Positions 7,921-16,048 of a stretch of 35,475 nt of DNA are shown piece after piece. This stretch comes from Eggerthellales bacterium (GTDB taxonomy: Bacteria; Actinomycetota; Coriobacteriia; Coriobacteriales; Eggerthellaceae): assembly GCA_029225085.1 (NCBI GenBank), contig JAQXVU010000086.1:1-35475 (forward strand), read 5' to 3'. A program made the position numbers and the translations under genes. The notes under the pieces are model-generated. The model ran no database searches. It saw only the letters and a program-made list of their open reading frames with translations, and was not told the DNA's origin. The first letter of the stretch is position 1. Each line of letters begins with the position of its first letter.

Positions 7921-8634
7921 ATGGGTCAGAAAGTATCTCCTACCGGCTTCCGTCTTGGTGTAACCGAGGACTGGCGCAGCCGCTGGTATGCAGACAAGAA
8001 CTATGCGGAGACCCTGCAGAATGACATCGCCATCCGCGAGTTCCTGAAGAAGCAGCTTGCCCACGCAGCAGTTTCCAAGATCGAGATCGAGCGCGCTGGC
8101 GACAAGATCAAGGTCATCATCACCACCGCCCGTCCTGGCATCGTCATCGGCAAGAAGGGCGCAGAGATCGATAACCTCCGCAAGAAGCTGTCCACCGTTG
8201 CTAACGGCAAGGTTTCCATCGAGGTAGTCGAGGTTAAGCGTCCTGAGCTCGACGCTAACCTGATCGCTCAGTCCATCGCTGAGCAGCTGGAGGGCCGCGT
8301 TGCCTTCCGTCGCGCCATGCGCAAGGCAGTTCAGTCTGCTCGCAAGTCCGGCGCTAAGGGCATCCGTATTCAGTGCGCTGGCCGTCTGGGTGGCGCTGAG
8401 ATGTCCCGTCGCGAGTGGTACGGTGAGGGCCGCGTTCCTCGTCACACCCTCCGCGCAAAGATTGACTACGGCTTCGCTACTGCAGCAACCACCATGGGTT
8501 CCATCGGTATCCAGGTTTGGGTTTACTACGGTGAGGTTCTGCCAGGCCAGAAGGCTCCCCAGCCTGCTCTCGAGGGCAGCTCCCGTCCTGCACGTCGCCG
8601 CAACGACCGCAAGAACGATAGGGGGGACAAGTAA
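7921..8634 (+). CDS. rpsC: 30S ribosomal protein S3
   Basis: A 237-residue S3 at the mRNA entry channel. The N-terminal [18 protein letters not shown], the KH-domain GXXG segment [16 protein letters not shown], and the C-terminal domain [20 protein letters not shown] are all present. The C-terminal tail after about residue 210 is basic and polar ([18 protein letters not shown]), as in many actinobacteria. Only one base separates it from the rplV stop, and rplP starts directly after its own stop, so translation is tightly coupled. Confidence 0.98.
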   Translation: MGQKVSPTGFRLGVTEDWRSRWYADKNYAETLQNDIAIREFLKKQLAHAAVSKIEIERAGDKIKVIITTARPGIVIGKKGAEIDNLRKKLSTVANGKVSIEVVEVKRPELDANLIAQSIAEQLEGRVAFRRAMRKAVQSARKSGAKGIRIQCAGRLGGAEMSRREWYGEGRVPRHTLRAKIDYGFATAATTMGSIGIQVWVYYGEVLPGQKAPQPALEGSSRPARRRNDRKNDRGDK

Positions 8635-9057
8635 ATGCTAGTACCTAAGCGCGTTAAGCACCGTAAGGTGCAGCGTGGCTCTATGAAGGGCAACGCTAAG
8701 GGTGGCACCAAGCTGTCTCATGGCGATTACGGCATCCAGGCTCTCGATCGCGCATGGATCACCAACCGCCAGATTGAGGCTTGCCGTATTGCTATCACCC
8801 GTCACATGAAGCGTGGTGGTAACGTTTGGATCACCATCTTCCCTGACAAGCCCATCACCAAGAAGCCCGCTGAGACTCGAATGGGTAAGGGTAAGGGCGC
8901 TCCTGAGGCATGGGTAGCCGTGGTTAAGCCTGGCCGAATCATGTTCGAGATCGCCGGCGTCGACGACGCTACCGCTCGTGAGGCACTCCGCCTCGGCATC
9001 AACAAGCTGCCAATCAAGTGCAAGATCGTTACGAAGGAAACGGAAGGGCAGGAGTAA
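8635..9057 (+). CDS. rplP: 50S ribosomal protein L16
   Basis: A 140-residue L16 that helps shape the A-site and tRNA corridor of the large subunit. [24 protein letters not shown] and the central [38 protein letters not shown] are diagnostic. The arginine conserved next to MGKGKG, a known hydroxylation target in some bacteria, is present. It starts immediately after the rpsC stop and its own stop overlaps the rpmC start as TAATG. Confidence 0.98.
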   Translation: MLVPKRVKHRKVQRGSMKGNAKGGTKLSHGDYGIQALDRAWITNRQIEACRIAITRHMKRGGNVWITIFPDKPITKKPAETRMGKGKGAPEAWVAVVKPGRIMFEIAGVDDATAREALRLGINKLPIKCKIVTKETEGQE

Positions 9058-9263
9058 TGAAGTACGCTGAGATCCGCGAGCTTTCTTCTGACGATTTGCA
9101 GGCAAAGCTCAAAGAGGCCCGCGCAGAGCTCTTTAATCTGCGTTTCCAGATGGCAACGAGCCAGTTGGACAACACCGCTCGTGTCAAGCTGGTGAAGAAG
9201 GACATCGCACGTATCCAGACTGAGATCCGTGCCCGTGAGATCAACGCTGTCAAGGCGAACTAA
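9057..9263 (+). CDS. rpmC: 50S ribosomal protein L29
   Basis: A 68-residue L29 that lies near the tunnel exit, where it helps form the docking site for trigger factor and [24 protein letters not shown] and [15 protein letters not shown] followed by IARIQTEIR fit the family's two-helix hairpin. The start is the ATG at 9057 that shares a base with the rplP stop. A longer frame beginning at 9018 would lie inside rplP and is not used. Confidence 0.97.
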   Translation: MKYAEIRELSSDDLQAKLKEARAELFNLRFQMATSQLDNTARVKLVKKDIARIQTEIRAREINAVKAN

Positions 9264-9276
9264 AGGAAGGTGAACT

Positions 9277-9537
9277 ATGAGCGAAGTACGCAACTCCCGT
9301 AAGGTTCGTCAGGGCATCGTCGTCAGCGACGCAAACGATAAGACCATCGTTGTGCAGATCCGCGAGCGCAAGCCACATCCTGTCTATGGCAAGATGATGA
9401 CCACCACCAAGAAGTTCCATGCTCATGATGAGAACAACGAGGCTGGTGTAGGCGACACCGTTCAGATTATGGAGACTCGTCCTCTGTCCAAGAAGAAGAA
9501 CTGGCGTCTCCTGAAGATTGTTGAGAAGGCGAAATAG
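9277..9537 (+). CDS. rpsQ: 30S ribosomal protein S17
   Basis: An 86-residue OB-fold S17, an early-assembly protein that binds the 5' domain of 16S rRNA. Diagnostic features are [21 protein letters not shown], the [19 protein letters not shown] loop, and [24 protein letters not shown] at the C-terminus. The Shine-Dalgarno AAGGAAGG at 9263-9270 overlaps the rpmC stop. Confidence 0.98.
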   Translation: MSEVRNSRKVRQGIVVSDANDKTIVVQIRERKPHPVYGKMMTTTKKFHAHDENNEAGVGDTVQIMETRPLSKKKNWRLLKIVEKAK

Positions 9538-9576
9538 TCTTATTGACTATCTTCGGTTATCGAAAGGGATAAGCAA

Positions 9577-9945
9577 ATGATTCAGATGCAGACCATGCTT
9601 GCTGTTGCCGATAACTCCGGCGCACGCAAGGTGCAGTGCATCAAGGTTCTGGGCGGTTCTAAGCGCCGCTATGCAGGCCTTGGTGACGTGATCATCTGCA
9701 GCGTCAAGGAAGCTAGCCCCAATGGCGCTGTAAAGAAGGGCGACGTCGTCCGCTGCGTTGTTGTTCGCGTGAAGAAGGAAGTTCGTCGCGCTGACGGCAG
9801 CTACATCAAGTTCGATCAGAATGCTGCCGTGCTCATTGACAACAATGGCGCACCTCGCGGCACTCGTATCTTTGGCCCAGTAGCTCGCGAGCTTCGTGAC
9901 AAGAAGTACATGAAGATCGTTTCTCTGGCCCCTGAGACGCTGTAG
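9577..9945 (+). CDS. rplN: 50S ribosomal protein L14
   Basis: A 122-residue L14 at the subunit interface, which contacts 16S rRNA in an intersubunit bridge and is the docking site of Rsf[28 protein letters not shown] and the C-terminal [33 protein letters not shown] are classical signatures. The length is the family norm. A 39-nt gap separates it from rpsQ; the Shine-Dalgarno is AAAGGGA. Confidence 0.98.
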   Translation: MIQMQTMLAVADNSGARKVQCIKVLGGSKRRYAGLGDVIICSVKEASPNGAVKKGDVVRCVVVRVKKEVRRADGSYIKFDQNAAVLIDNNGAPRGTRIFGPVARELRDKKYMKIVSLAPETL

Positions 9946-9959
9946 GAAGAGGCTGAACA

Positions 9960-10277
9960 ATGGCAAAAATGAACATCAAGAAGGGCGACAAGGTCCTCGT
10001 CTTGGCCGGCAAGGACAAGGGTGCTCAGGGTGAGGTCATCCGCGCTCTGCCTGCTAAGGGCCGCGTCGTTGTCGAGAAGGTCAACATGGTGACCAAGGCC
10101 GTTCGCCCATCTGCTGCTAACCAGGAGGGCGGTCTGGTTCACGTCGAGGCTCCTATCGACGTTTCCAACGTTGCTCTTATCTGCCCCTCCTGCGGTAAGG
10201 CTACCCGCGTTGCCCACAAGTTCGAGGGTGACAAGAAGGTTCGTTGCTGCAAGAAGTGCGGCGCAACCATCGCTTAG
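9960..10277 (+). CDS. rplX: 50S ribosomal protein L24
   Basis: A 105-residue L24, an early large-subunit assembly protein with a KOW motif (KKGDKVLVLAGKDKGAQGEVIRALP). The C-terminal part carries two CXXC pairs (CPSCGKATRV and CCKKCGA), giving a zinc-ribbon-like version of L24. The gene is followed by a 101-nt gap with strong hairpins before rplE, an interruption in an otherwise tightly packed operon. Confidence 0.97.
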   Translation: MAKMNIKKGDKVLVLAGKDKGAQGEVIRALPAKGRVVVEKVNMVTKAVRPSAANQEGGLVHVEAPIDVSNVALICPSCGKATRVAHKFEGDKKVRCCKKCGATIA

Positions 10278-10352
10278 TAACTAACTAAGCTACGACTTAG
10301 TAATCATGACCCTCCCCGCAAGGGGAGGGACGCCGGGTCGGAAATCCGGCGT
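10272..10352 (+). promoter_or_regulatory. Three consecutive hairpins between rplX and rplE
   Basis: GCTTAG/CTAAGC (10272-10277 with 10285-10290) overlaps the rplX stop. Next is a perfect 8-bp stem CCCTCCCC/GGGGAGGG (10310-10317 with 10322-10329) closed by a GCAA tetraloop. Third is ACGCCGG/CCGGCGT (10330-10336 with 10346-10352), directly stacked on the second. No T-run follows, so these are not ordinary terminators. In E. coli the start of rplE is where S8 represses the spc operon; a regulatory or mRNA-processing role here is inference. Confidence 0.6.
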
Positions 10353-10378
10353 TCAAATCATCGGAAAGGTGTTTTCAC

Positions 10379-10921
10379 ATGGCTCCTCGTTTGAAGGAAA
10401 AGTACGTAAACGAAATCGCTCCCGCTCTGAAGGACGAGCTCGGTCTGGGCAACGTTAATCAGGTTCCCCGCCTCGAGAAGATCGTTGTCAACATGGGTGT
10501 TGGCGCTGCCGCTGGCGACGCAAAGCTCATGAACGGTGCTGTTGAGGATCTGCGCAAGATCACCGGTCAGCAGCCTCGCATCAACCGCGCTAAGAAGTCC
10601 ATCGCTGCCTTCCACCTGCGTGAGGGTCAGGCAATCGGCGCTAAGGTTACCCTCCGCGGCGACCGTATGTGGGAGTTCCTGGACCGTCTGCTGTCCATCG
10701 CTCTGCCTCGTGTTCGCGACTTCCGCGGTATCAACCCTGATTCCTTCGACGGTCGCGGCAACTACTCCCTCGGTCTTCAGGAGCAGCTGATCTTCCCTGA
10801 GATCGAGTACGACCAGATCGATCGCACTCGCGGTATGGACATCACCTTTGTCACCACTGCTGAAAATGATGAGGCTGCTCGACTTCTTTTCAATAAGTTG
10901 GGCTTCCCCTTCAAGAATTAA
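10379..10921 (+). CDS. rplE: 50S ribosomal protein L5
   Basis: A 180-residue L5 of the central protuberance, which binds 5S rRNA and contacts the P-site tRNA. Diagnostic segments are [28 protein letters not shown], the [22 protein letters not shown] block, [10 protein letters not shown] and [27 protein letters not shown]. The start ATG at 10379 has GGAAAGG upstream and follows the hairpin cluster. Confidence 0.98.
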   Translation: MAPRLKEKYVNEIAPALKDELGLGNVNQVPRLEKIVVNMGVGAAAGDAKLMNGAVEDLRKITGQQPRINRAKKSIAAFHLREGQAIGAKVTLRGDRMWEFLDRLLSIALPRVRDFRGINPDSFDGRGNYSLGLQEQLIFPEIEYDQIDRTRGMDITFVTTAENDEAARLLFNKLGFPFKN

Positions 10922-10968
10922 GCTACAATACTAGACTGTTGTTTTAAGAACAGGAAAGAAGGACCTGC

Positions 10969-11154
10969 ATGGCAAAGAAATCGATGATCGCCAAAGCAAA
11001 GCGTGAGCCGAAGTTCTCGACCCGCCAGCACAACCGTTGCCAGCGTTGTGGCCGTCCACGCGCCTACTATCGCAAGTTTGGTCTGTGCCGCGTTTGTCTC
11101 CGTGAACTGGCTAACAAAGGCGAACTGCCCGGCGTGACCAAGTCTTCTTGGTAA
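10969..11154 (+). CDS. rpsN: 30S ribosomal protein S14, zinc-binding type Z
   Basis: A 61-residue short S14. The four cysteines in [25 protein letters not shown] form the CXXC...CXXC zinc site of the type Z (uS14 C+) form, and the C-terminal [11 protein letters not shown] is conserved. The start [16 protein letters not shown] follows AAGAAAGAAGG. It lies in the usual L5-S14-S8 order. Confidence 0.97.
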   Translation: MAKKSMIAKAKREPKFSTRQHNRCQRCGRPRAYYRKFGLCRVCLRELANKGELPGVTKSSW

Positions 11155-11183
11155 ATCACCAACACTGATCATGTCGCGGTGGG

Positions 11184-11233
11184 CTATCGGTAAAGGCGCA
11201 ATTGCTATGGGTGATTGCGAACCGACGCGATAG
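11184..11233 (+). promoter_or_regulatory. Structured leader between rpsN and rpsH
   Basis: In the 106-nt gap an outer helix CTATCG/CGATAG (11184-11189 with 11228-11233) encloses an inner helix CGCAAT/ATTGCG (11197-11202 with 11214-11219), with possible further GGT/ACC pairing. It lies directly upstream of the rpsH Shine-Dalgarno AGGAGA. A role in S8-linked feedback is a guess. Confidence 0.45.
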
Positions 11234-11260
11234 TTCATCATGAATTAAGGAGAAACATTA

Positions 11261-11659
11261 ATGAGCATGACTGACCCAATTGCAGATATGCTTACGCGCG
11301 TGCGTAACGCTAACTCTGCAGGCAAGGACAACGTGTCCATGCCTTCCAGCAAGAAGCTTGTTGAGATTGCCCGCATCATGAAGGAAGAGGGCTATATCGC
11401 AGGCTACGAGGTTGAAGAGGCAGAGCCTCGCAACATCCTCGTGATCACCCTGAAGTACGGCGAGAAGAGGGCTCGCGTTATCCGCGGCATCAAGCGCATC
11501 TCCAAGCCTGGTCTGCGCATCTATGCTGGCAAGGACGATCTGCCCCGCGTACTTGGCGGCCTGGGCACCGCCATCATCTCTACTAGCCACGGCGTTATGA
11601 CCGATCGCGATGCTCGCAAGAAGGGCATCGGCGGCGAGGTCATGGCTTATATTTGGTAG
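11261..11659 (+). CDS. rpsH: 30S ribosomal protein S8
   Basis: A 132-residue S8, a primary 16S rRNA binder and the known translational repressor of the spc operon in E. coli. [16 protein letters not shown] at the start and [33 protein letters not shown] at the end are signatures, including the STSHG RNA-binding loop. The start at 11261 is preferred over the ATG two codons later because AGGAGA ends 7 nt upstream. Confidence 0.98.
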   Translation: MSMTDPIADMLTRVRNANSAGKDNVSMPSSKKLVEIARIMKEEGYIAGYEVEEAEPRNILVITLKYGEKRARVIRGIKRISKPGLRIYAGKDDLPRVLGGLGTAIISTSHGVMTDRDARKKGIGGEVMAYIW

Positions 11660-11675
11660 GAAGGAAGGTTAACGT

Positions 11676-12218
11676 ATGTCTCGTATTGGTAAGCAGCCAG
11701 TAACCGTTCCTGCCGGTGTAGAGGTAGCTATCGACGGTACCACCGTTACTGTTAAGGGTCCTAAGGGCGAGCTCACCCGTGAGTTTGCTTCTATCATGAC
11801 CATCAAGCAGGAGGGCGATCAGGTCATCGTTGAGCGTCCTGACGACTCTCGTGAGGCCAAGAGCCTCCACGGCCTGACCCGTACCCTTATTCACAACATG
11901 GTTGTCGGCGTCTCCGAGGGCTATTCCAAGAAGCTCGTTATGGTAGGCGTTGGTTATCGTGCCGCTCTCAAGGGCAAGGACCTCGAGATGCAGCTCGGCT
12001 ATTCCCACCCTGTAGTAGTCACCCCTGTTGACGGCATCGAGTTTGAGGTTCCTTCTCAGACCGAGATCATCGTCAAGGGCATCAGCAAGGAAGTTGTCGG
12101 CCAGGTTGCCGCTGACATCCGCAGCTGGCGCAAGCCTGAGCCTTACAAGGGCAAGGGCATTCGCTACGAGGGCGAGTTCGTACGTCGCAAGCTTGGCAAG
12201 GCCGCTAAGAGCGACTAA
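11676..12218 (+). CDS. rplF: 50S ribosomal protein L6
   Basis: A 180-residue L6 near the factor-binding site of the large subunit. It has two related domains; [21 protein letters not shown] opens the first, and the C-terminal [30 protein letters not shown] is the conserved signature. The Shine-Dalgarno is AGGAAGG at 11659-11665, overlapping the rpsH stop. Confidence 0.98.
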   Translation: MSRIGKQPVTVPAGVEVAIDGTTVTVKGPKGELTREFASIMTIKQEGDQVIVERPDDSREAKSLHGLTRTLIHNMVVGVSEGYSKKLVMVGVGYRAALKGKDLEMQLGYSHPVVVTPVDGIEFEVPSQTEIIVKGISKEVVGQVAADIRSWRKPEPYKGKGIRYEGEFVRRKLGKAAKSD

Positions 12219-12251
12219 GACGCAACCAGTTAGAATGCGAAGGGAATTGCA

Positions 12252-12620
12252 ATGAATAAATTGAAAGCAAAGCAGGCAGGCTTGCGTCGTCGCCACACTC
12301 GTGTTCGTGGCAAGATCTCTGGTACGCAGCAGCGCCCACGTTTGTGCGTAACTCGCTCAAACTCCAACATCTATGTACAGCTCGTCGACGATGTAGCTGG
12401 TAAGACCCTGATCGGCGTTTCCACTCTTGGCCCTGACTTCAAGGCAACCGGTAAGAGCGGCGCTAACGTCGAGGGTGCAGCAGCCATCGGCGAGATCATC
12501 GGCAAGAAGGCTGTTGAAGCTGGAATTACTGAAGTTGTATTCGACCGCGGTGGCCACCTCTATCATGGTCGCATCCAGGCTCTCGCTGACGGTGCACGTG
12601 CTGCCGGTCTCAAGTTCTAA
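12252..12620 (+). CDS. rplR: 50S ribosomal protein L18
   Basis: A 122-residue L18, which with L5 and L25 binds 5S rRNA in the central protuberance. [36 protein letters not shown] and the C-terminal [27 protein letters not shown] are diagnostic. It starts after AGGGAATTGCA and ends 14 nt before rpsE. Confidence 0.98.
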   Translation: MNKLKAKQAGLRRRHTRVRGKISGTQQRPRLCVTRSNSNIYVQLVDDVAGKTLIGVSTLGPDFKATGKSGANVEGAAAIGEIIGKKAVEAGITEVVFDRGGHLYHGRIQALADGARAAGLKF

Positions 12621-12634
12621 GAGAGGGTATGTAC

Positions 12635-13159
12635 ATGGCTCGTAAGCAGGAAAAGAACAACGAAGCCCCCGAGCTTCAGGAGCGCGTCGTTTACATCAAC
12701 CGCGTTTCTAAGGTTGTAAAGGGCGGCCGTCGCTTCGGTCTCACCGCTCTCGTTGTTGTCGGCGACGGCAATGGTCGAGTAGGCGTTGGCATGGGCAAGT
12801 CCCAGGAGGTCCCTGTGGCTATCCGCAAGGGCGTCGAGGATGCTAAGAAGAACATGTTCACCGTGCCTCTGACCGATGAGAAGACCCTCCCACATGAGAT
12901 CACTGGTGAGTTCGGTGCAGGTCGCGTTCTGATTATGCCCGCTGCTCCTGGTACCGGCGTTATCGCCGGCGGCGCAGCTCGTGCAGTTCTGGAGCTGGCT
13001 GGCGTCACCGATTGCTTCGCTAAGTCTCTTGGCACCGACAACGTGATGAACGTTGTTAAGGCTACCGCAGCTGGTCTTCAGCAGATGGAGTCTCCTGAGC
13101 AGGTTGCTGAGCGTCGTGGCATTTCCGTATCTCAGATTTATTGCGGTAAGGAGAACTAA
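12635..13159 (+). CDS. rpsE: 30S ribosomal protein S5
   Basis: A 174-residue S5, involved in decoding fidelity and mRNA unwinding at the entry channel. It has the double-stranded-RNA-binding-like N-domain with [43 protein letters not shown] and the C-domain with [31 protein letters not shown]. The ATG at 12635 is preferred to the one at 12629 because GAGAGGG ends at 12627, giving 7 nt of spacing. Confidence 0.98.
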   Translation: MARKQEKNNEAPELQERVVYINRVSKVVKGGRRFGLTALVVVGDGNGRVGVGMGKSQEVPVAIRKGVEDAKKNMFTVPLTDEKTLPHEITGEFGAGRVLIMPAAPGTGVIAGGAARAVLELAGVTDCFAKSLGTDNVMNVVKATAAGLQQMESPEQVAERRGISVSQIYCGKEN

Positions 13160-13161
13160 TA

Positions 13162-13353
13162 ATGGCAGACGCAAAGAAGACTCTTCACGTAAAGCAGGTT
13201 CGCAGCTCCATCGGTTGCCCTGCTGACCAGGGCAAGACCCTGAAGGCTCTCGGTCTCGGCAAGATTGGCCGTACCGTAGACCAGGTGGACAACCCATCCG
13301 TTCGCGGCATGATCTTCAAGGTTAAGCACCTTGTCGAGGTTACCGAGGACTAA
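13162..13353 (+). CDS. rpmD: 50S ribosomal protein L30
   Basis: A 63-residue L30 with the family pattern [51 protein letters not shown]. It starts two bases after the rpsE stop; the Shine-Dalgarno lies in the last codons of rpsE (AAGGAG). An 86-nt gap with a strong hairpin follows before rplO. Confidence 0.97.
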   Translation: MADAKKTLHVKQVRSSIGCPADQGKTLKALGLGKIGRTVDQVDNPSVRGMIFKVKHLVEVTED

Positions 13354-13397
13354 TCACTTTTCAAAAGACTAAAGCTAGCTGGCAGCGAGTTGCGAGC

Positions 13398-13419
13398 ACT
13401 GGGGGCGCAAGCCCCCAGT
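13398..13419 (+). promoter_or_regulatory. Nine-bp hairpin with GCAA tetraloop upstream of rplO
   Basis: ACTGGGGGC (13398-13406) pairs perfectly with GCCCCCAGT (13411-13419) around a GCAA loop. No T-run follows, so it does not look like a terminator. It stands about 10 nt before the rplO Shine-Dalgarno AAGGAG. Its form resembles the rplX-rplE hairpin. Confidence 0.6.
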
Positions 13420-13439
13420 AGGCGATTAAGGAGTATTTC

Positions 13440-13889
13440 ATGGAACTTAAGGATTTGAAACCAGCTGAGGGCTCTCGCCACTCTAAGAAGCGCGTTGGCC
13501 GCGGTGGCGGTTCTGGCCTGGGCAAGACCTCCGGTCGTGGTATGAACGGTCAGAAGTCCCGTGCTGGTGGCGGTAAGGGCAAGGGCTTCGAGGGTGGTCA
13601 GACCCCACTTGCTCGTCGTCTTCCAAAGCTCCCTGGCTTCAAGAACATCAACCATGTTGAGTATCTGCCAGTGAACGTTTCTCGTCTCGAGGAGAAGTTT
13701 GAGGCAGGCGAGGAGGTAACCAACGCCACCCTCGCTGCTAAGGGCATCATCAAGCACGAGTCCGATCTGGTTAAGGTTCTCGGCGATGGCGACATCACCA
13801 AGGCACTGACCGTTAAGGTTGATAAGATCTCTGCTTCTGCTAAGGCTAAGATTGAAGCAGCTGGAGGAAAGGTTGAAGAGCCTTGCTAA
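13440..13889 (+). CDS. rplO: 50S ribosomal protein L15
   Basis: A 149-residue L15, an assembly hub of the large subunit. [62 protein letters not shown] is the Gly/Arg-rich extended N-terminus typical of the family, followed by a compact alpha/beta domain with [12 protein letters not shown] near the end. Its stop overlaps the TTG start of secY by several bases, so secY translation is probably coupled. Confidence 0.98.
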   Translation: MELKDLKPAEGSRHSKKRVGRGGGSGLGKTSGRGMNGQKSRAGGGKGKGFEGGQTPLARRLPKLPGFKNINHVEYLPVNVSRLEEKFEAGEEVTNATLAAKGIIKHESDLVKVLGDGDITKALTVKVDKISASAKAKIEAAGGKVEEPC

Positions 13890-15166
13890 GCTCTCTCGTC
13901 AACGCATTCAAGATCCCAGAGCTGAGGAATAAGATTCTCTTCACTCTGGCGATCTTGGCCTTGTACCGTTTCGGTGCGTTCGTCCCCGTGCCTGGCATTC
14001 CATTCCACGCATTTGCTGATGCGATGCAGAATTCCGGCGGCGTAGCCATGACCATGCTCGACTTGTTCACTGGTGGCGCTCTGTCGAACTTCTCCGTATT
14101 CGCACTGGGCATCATGCCTTACATCACCGCATCCATTATCATGCAGCTGATGCAGGGCGTTATCCCCGCAGTGAACCAGTGGAACAGGGAAGGCGAAGCC
14201 GGCCAACGTAAGATCACCCAGGTCACTCGTTGGATTACCCTGGTTCTCGGCCTGATCAACGCTGTTGGTTACTTGTTCCTCTTCAAGTCCGCAGCTTACG
14301 GCGTTGTGTTCAGCACTGAGGTCCCCGAGATCCTCACTGACATCCTGGTGGTCTTCACCCTGGTGGCAGGTACCGCATTCATCATGTGGATGGGCGAGCT
14401 CATCACTCAGCACGGTATCGGCAATGGCATGTCCCTGATCATCTTCACCAGTATCGTCGCTCAGGTTCCTTCCGCTATCTTTAGCTCCCTGACCTCTAGC
14501 GCCGATTCTGCTTGGGGCATTGCCATTACGGTGATCATCATTGCGGTAATCATCGCTTGCATCCCTCTGATCGTCTTCATCGAGCGTGCTCAGCGTCGTA
14601 TCCCCGTTTCCTATGCGAAGCGTGTTCAGGGTAGGCGTGTTATGGGCGGTCAGACCACCTATCTTCCTCTGAAGGTGAACGCTGCTGGCGTTATCGCAAT
14701 CATCTTCGCAAGCTGCCTGATCTACTTCCCAGCTCAGCTAGCTGCTCTGTTTAACGTTGGTTGGTTGAATGTGGTTGCCAACGCTTTGTCCAGCGGCCCT
14801 GTGAACTGGATCCTCACTGCAATTCTCATCGTGTTCTTCTGCTACTTCTACACCAACATGGTGTTCAACCCAGAGGAGACCGCTGAGAACCTGCAGCAGA
14901 ACGGCGGCTTCATCCCTGGTATCCGTCCTGGTGCCAACACGGTTGACTACATCCGCAGCTCCATTAAGCACATCACCCTTCCCGGTGGTCTGTACGTTGC
15001 AGCGGTTGCCGTTATTCCATCCATCCTGTTCTTCTTCAGCGGCAATCAGCTGATTCAGGCATTCGGCGGCACGTCCATTCTGATTATGATCGGCGTAGCC
15101 CTCGACACCATGTCTAAGGTTGAGTCTCAGCTGAAGATGTACAACTACGACGGCTTCTTCAAGTAA
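13883..15166 (+). CDS. secY: Preprotein translocase subunit SecY
   Basis: A 427-residue polytopic membrane protein with about ten transmembrane segments that forms the Sec channel with SecE, encoded at 31.5 kb in this window. Diagnostic parts are the N-terminal [14 protein letters not shown], the plug-region [44 protein letters not shown] in a cytosolic loop, and the C-terminal [32 protein letters not shown]. The start is TTG at 13883, read from the strong GGAGGAAAGG at 13863-13872 and overlapping rplO; no ATG is available nearby. It is the last gene of the ribosomal operon, closed by a clear terminator. Confidence 0.97.
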   Translation: MLSSLVNAFKIPELRNKILFTLAILALYRFGAFVPVPGIPFHAFADAMQNSGGVAMTMLDLFTGGALSNFSVFALGIMPYITASIIMQLMQGVIPAVNQWNREGEAGQRKITQVTRWITLVLGLINAVGYLFLFKSAAYGVVFSTEVPEILTDILVVFTLVAGTAFIMWMGELITQHGIGNGMSLIIFTSIVAQVPSAIFSSLTSSADSAWGIAITVIIIAVIIACIPLIVFIERAQRRIPVSYAKRVQGRRVMGGQTTYLPLKVNAAGVIAIIFASCLIYFPAQLAALFNVGWLNVVANALSSGPVNWILTAILIVFFCYFYTNMVFNPEETAENLQQNGGFIPGIRPGANTVDYIRSSIKHITLPGGLYVAAVAVIPSILFFFSGNQLIQAFGGTSILIMIGVALDTMSKVESQLKMYNYDGFFK

Positions 15167-15198
15167 GATGCTTTCGTAGCGCGGTTTACCCGTATAAG

Positions 15199-15235
15199 AG
15201 CCCTCGTCGCCTTATTGGTCTGACGAGGGCTTTTT
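15199..15235 (+). terminator. Intrinsic terminator after secY
   Basis: AGCCCTCGTC (15199-15208) pairs with GACGAGGGCT (15222-15231), followed by a T-run to 15235. It separates the ribosomal operon from adk. Confidence 0.9.
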
Positions 15236-15248
15236 CACTTGTTACAAT
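15220..15248 (+). promoter_or_regulatory. Probable adk promoter
   Basis: CTGACG (15220-15225, inside the terminator's 3' arm) and TACAAT (15243-15248) are 17 nt apart. Transcription would start about 20 nt before the adk ATG, leaving room for the Shine-Dalgarno GGAAAGGA (15262-15269). Confidence 0.5.
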
Positions 15249-15275
15249 GGGAATACCCTATGGAAAGGACTACCT

Positions 15276-15902
15276 ATGAACATCGTACTGTTGGGAGCTC
15301 CTGGTGCTGGCAAGGGCACCCAGGCCTCCATGCTCGTAGAGAAGTACGGAATGTGCCACATTTCTACCGGTGACATTCTCCGTGCAGCCGTAAAGAATCA
15401 GACTCCTCTGGGAGTGAAGGCCAAGGCATTCATGGATGCTGGCGATCTGGTTCCTGATGAGCTCATCATCGACCTCATGAAGGAGCGCATGCAGGAGCCC
15501 GACACCGAGAAGGGCGTTCTGCTCGATGGCTTCCCTCGCACCACCGCTCAGGCTGAGGCTCTCGATACCATGTTGGCTGGTCTGGAGCGTCCTCTCGATG
15601 CAGCTCTGCTCATCGATGTCGACTTCGATGTCATCATTAAGCGCCTCACCAGCCGTCGTATGTGCCGTGAGTGCGGCTACATTGGCACCGCTGCAGACGA
15701 GAAGTGCCCCAAGTGCGCAGGCGAGATGTACCAGCGTGACGACGACAACGAGGCAACCGTTCGCAACCGCCTCGATGTCTACGAGAAGAGCACCGCTCCT
15801 CTCATCGGCTACTACAAGGATGCCGACAAGCTGATCACCATCGATGGCGATCGCGATCCTCAGGTTGTTCTCGCTGACGTCGAGAAGGCTCTGAACCTGT
15901 AA
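15276..15902 (+). CDS. adk: Adenylate kinase
   Basis: A 208-residue kinase that interconverts ATP, ADP and AMP. The N-terminal MNIVLLGAPGAGKGTQA holds the P-loop GAPGAGKGT, HISTGDILR binds AMP, and LLDGFPRT is the conserved LDGFPR segment. The LID carries four cysteines (CRECGY and CPKC), the zinc-binding form found in many Gram-positive bacteria. It follows secY, as in most spc operons, but here stands as its own transcription unit with terminators on both sides. map and infA, its usual downstream partners, are absent. Confidence 0.97.
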   Translation: MNIVLLGAPGAGKGTQASMLVEKYGMCHISTGDILRAAVKNQTPLGVKAKAFMDAGDLVPDELIIDLMKERMQEPDTEKGVLLDGFPRTTAQAEALDTMLAGLERPLDAALLIDVDFDVIIKRLTSRRMCRECGYIGTAADEKCPKCAGEMYQRDDDNEATVRNRLDVYEKSTAPLIGYYKDADKLITIDGDRDPQVVLADVEKALNL

Positions 15903-15924
15903 TTCGCCTGAGAATGCGAAGATG

Positions 15925-15959
15925 AAGGGCGAGGGAGGTTGTTCTCCCTCGCCCTTTTT
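15925..15959 (+). terminator. Intrinsic terminator after adk
   Basis: A perfect 13-bp stem (AAGGGCGAGGGAG, 15925-15937, with 15944-15956) around GTTGTT is followed by TTTTT. It ends the adk transcript. Confidence 0.93.
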
Positions 15960-16036
15960 CGTGTCACGCTACTGCCCCATTCGTTCATCGTTTCCCTATA
16001 AGGCCCTGAAGTACGTTTTGCTGCCGCGTAACTGGC

Positions 16037-16042
16037 TATAAT
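16037..16042 (+). promoter_or_regulatory. Minus-10 element placing the start of transcription at the ATG
   Basis: A perfect TATAAT ends 6 nt before the ATG at 16049. Transcription would begin at or next to the start codon, giving a leaderless mRNA; no usable Shine-Dalgarno is present. No good -35 is seen at 17 nt. Confidence 0.55.
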
Positions 16043-16048
16043 GCAGGA

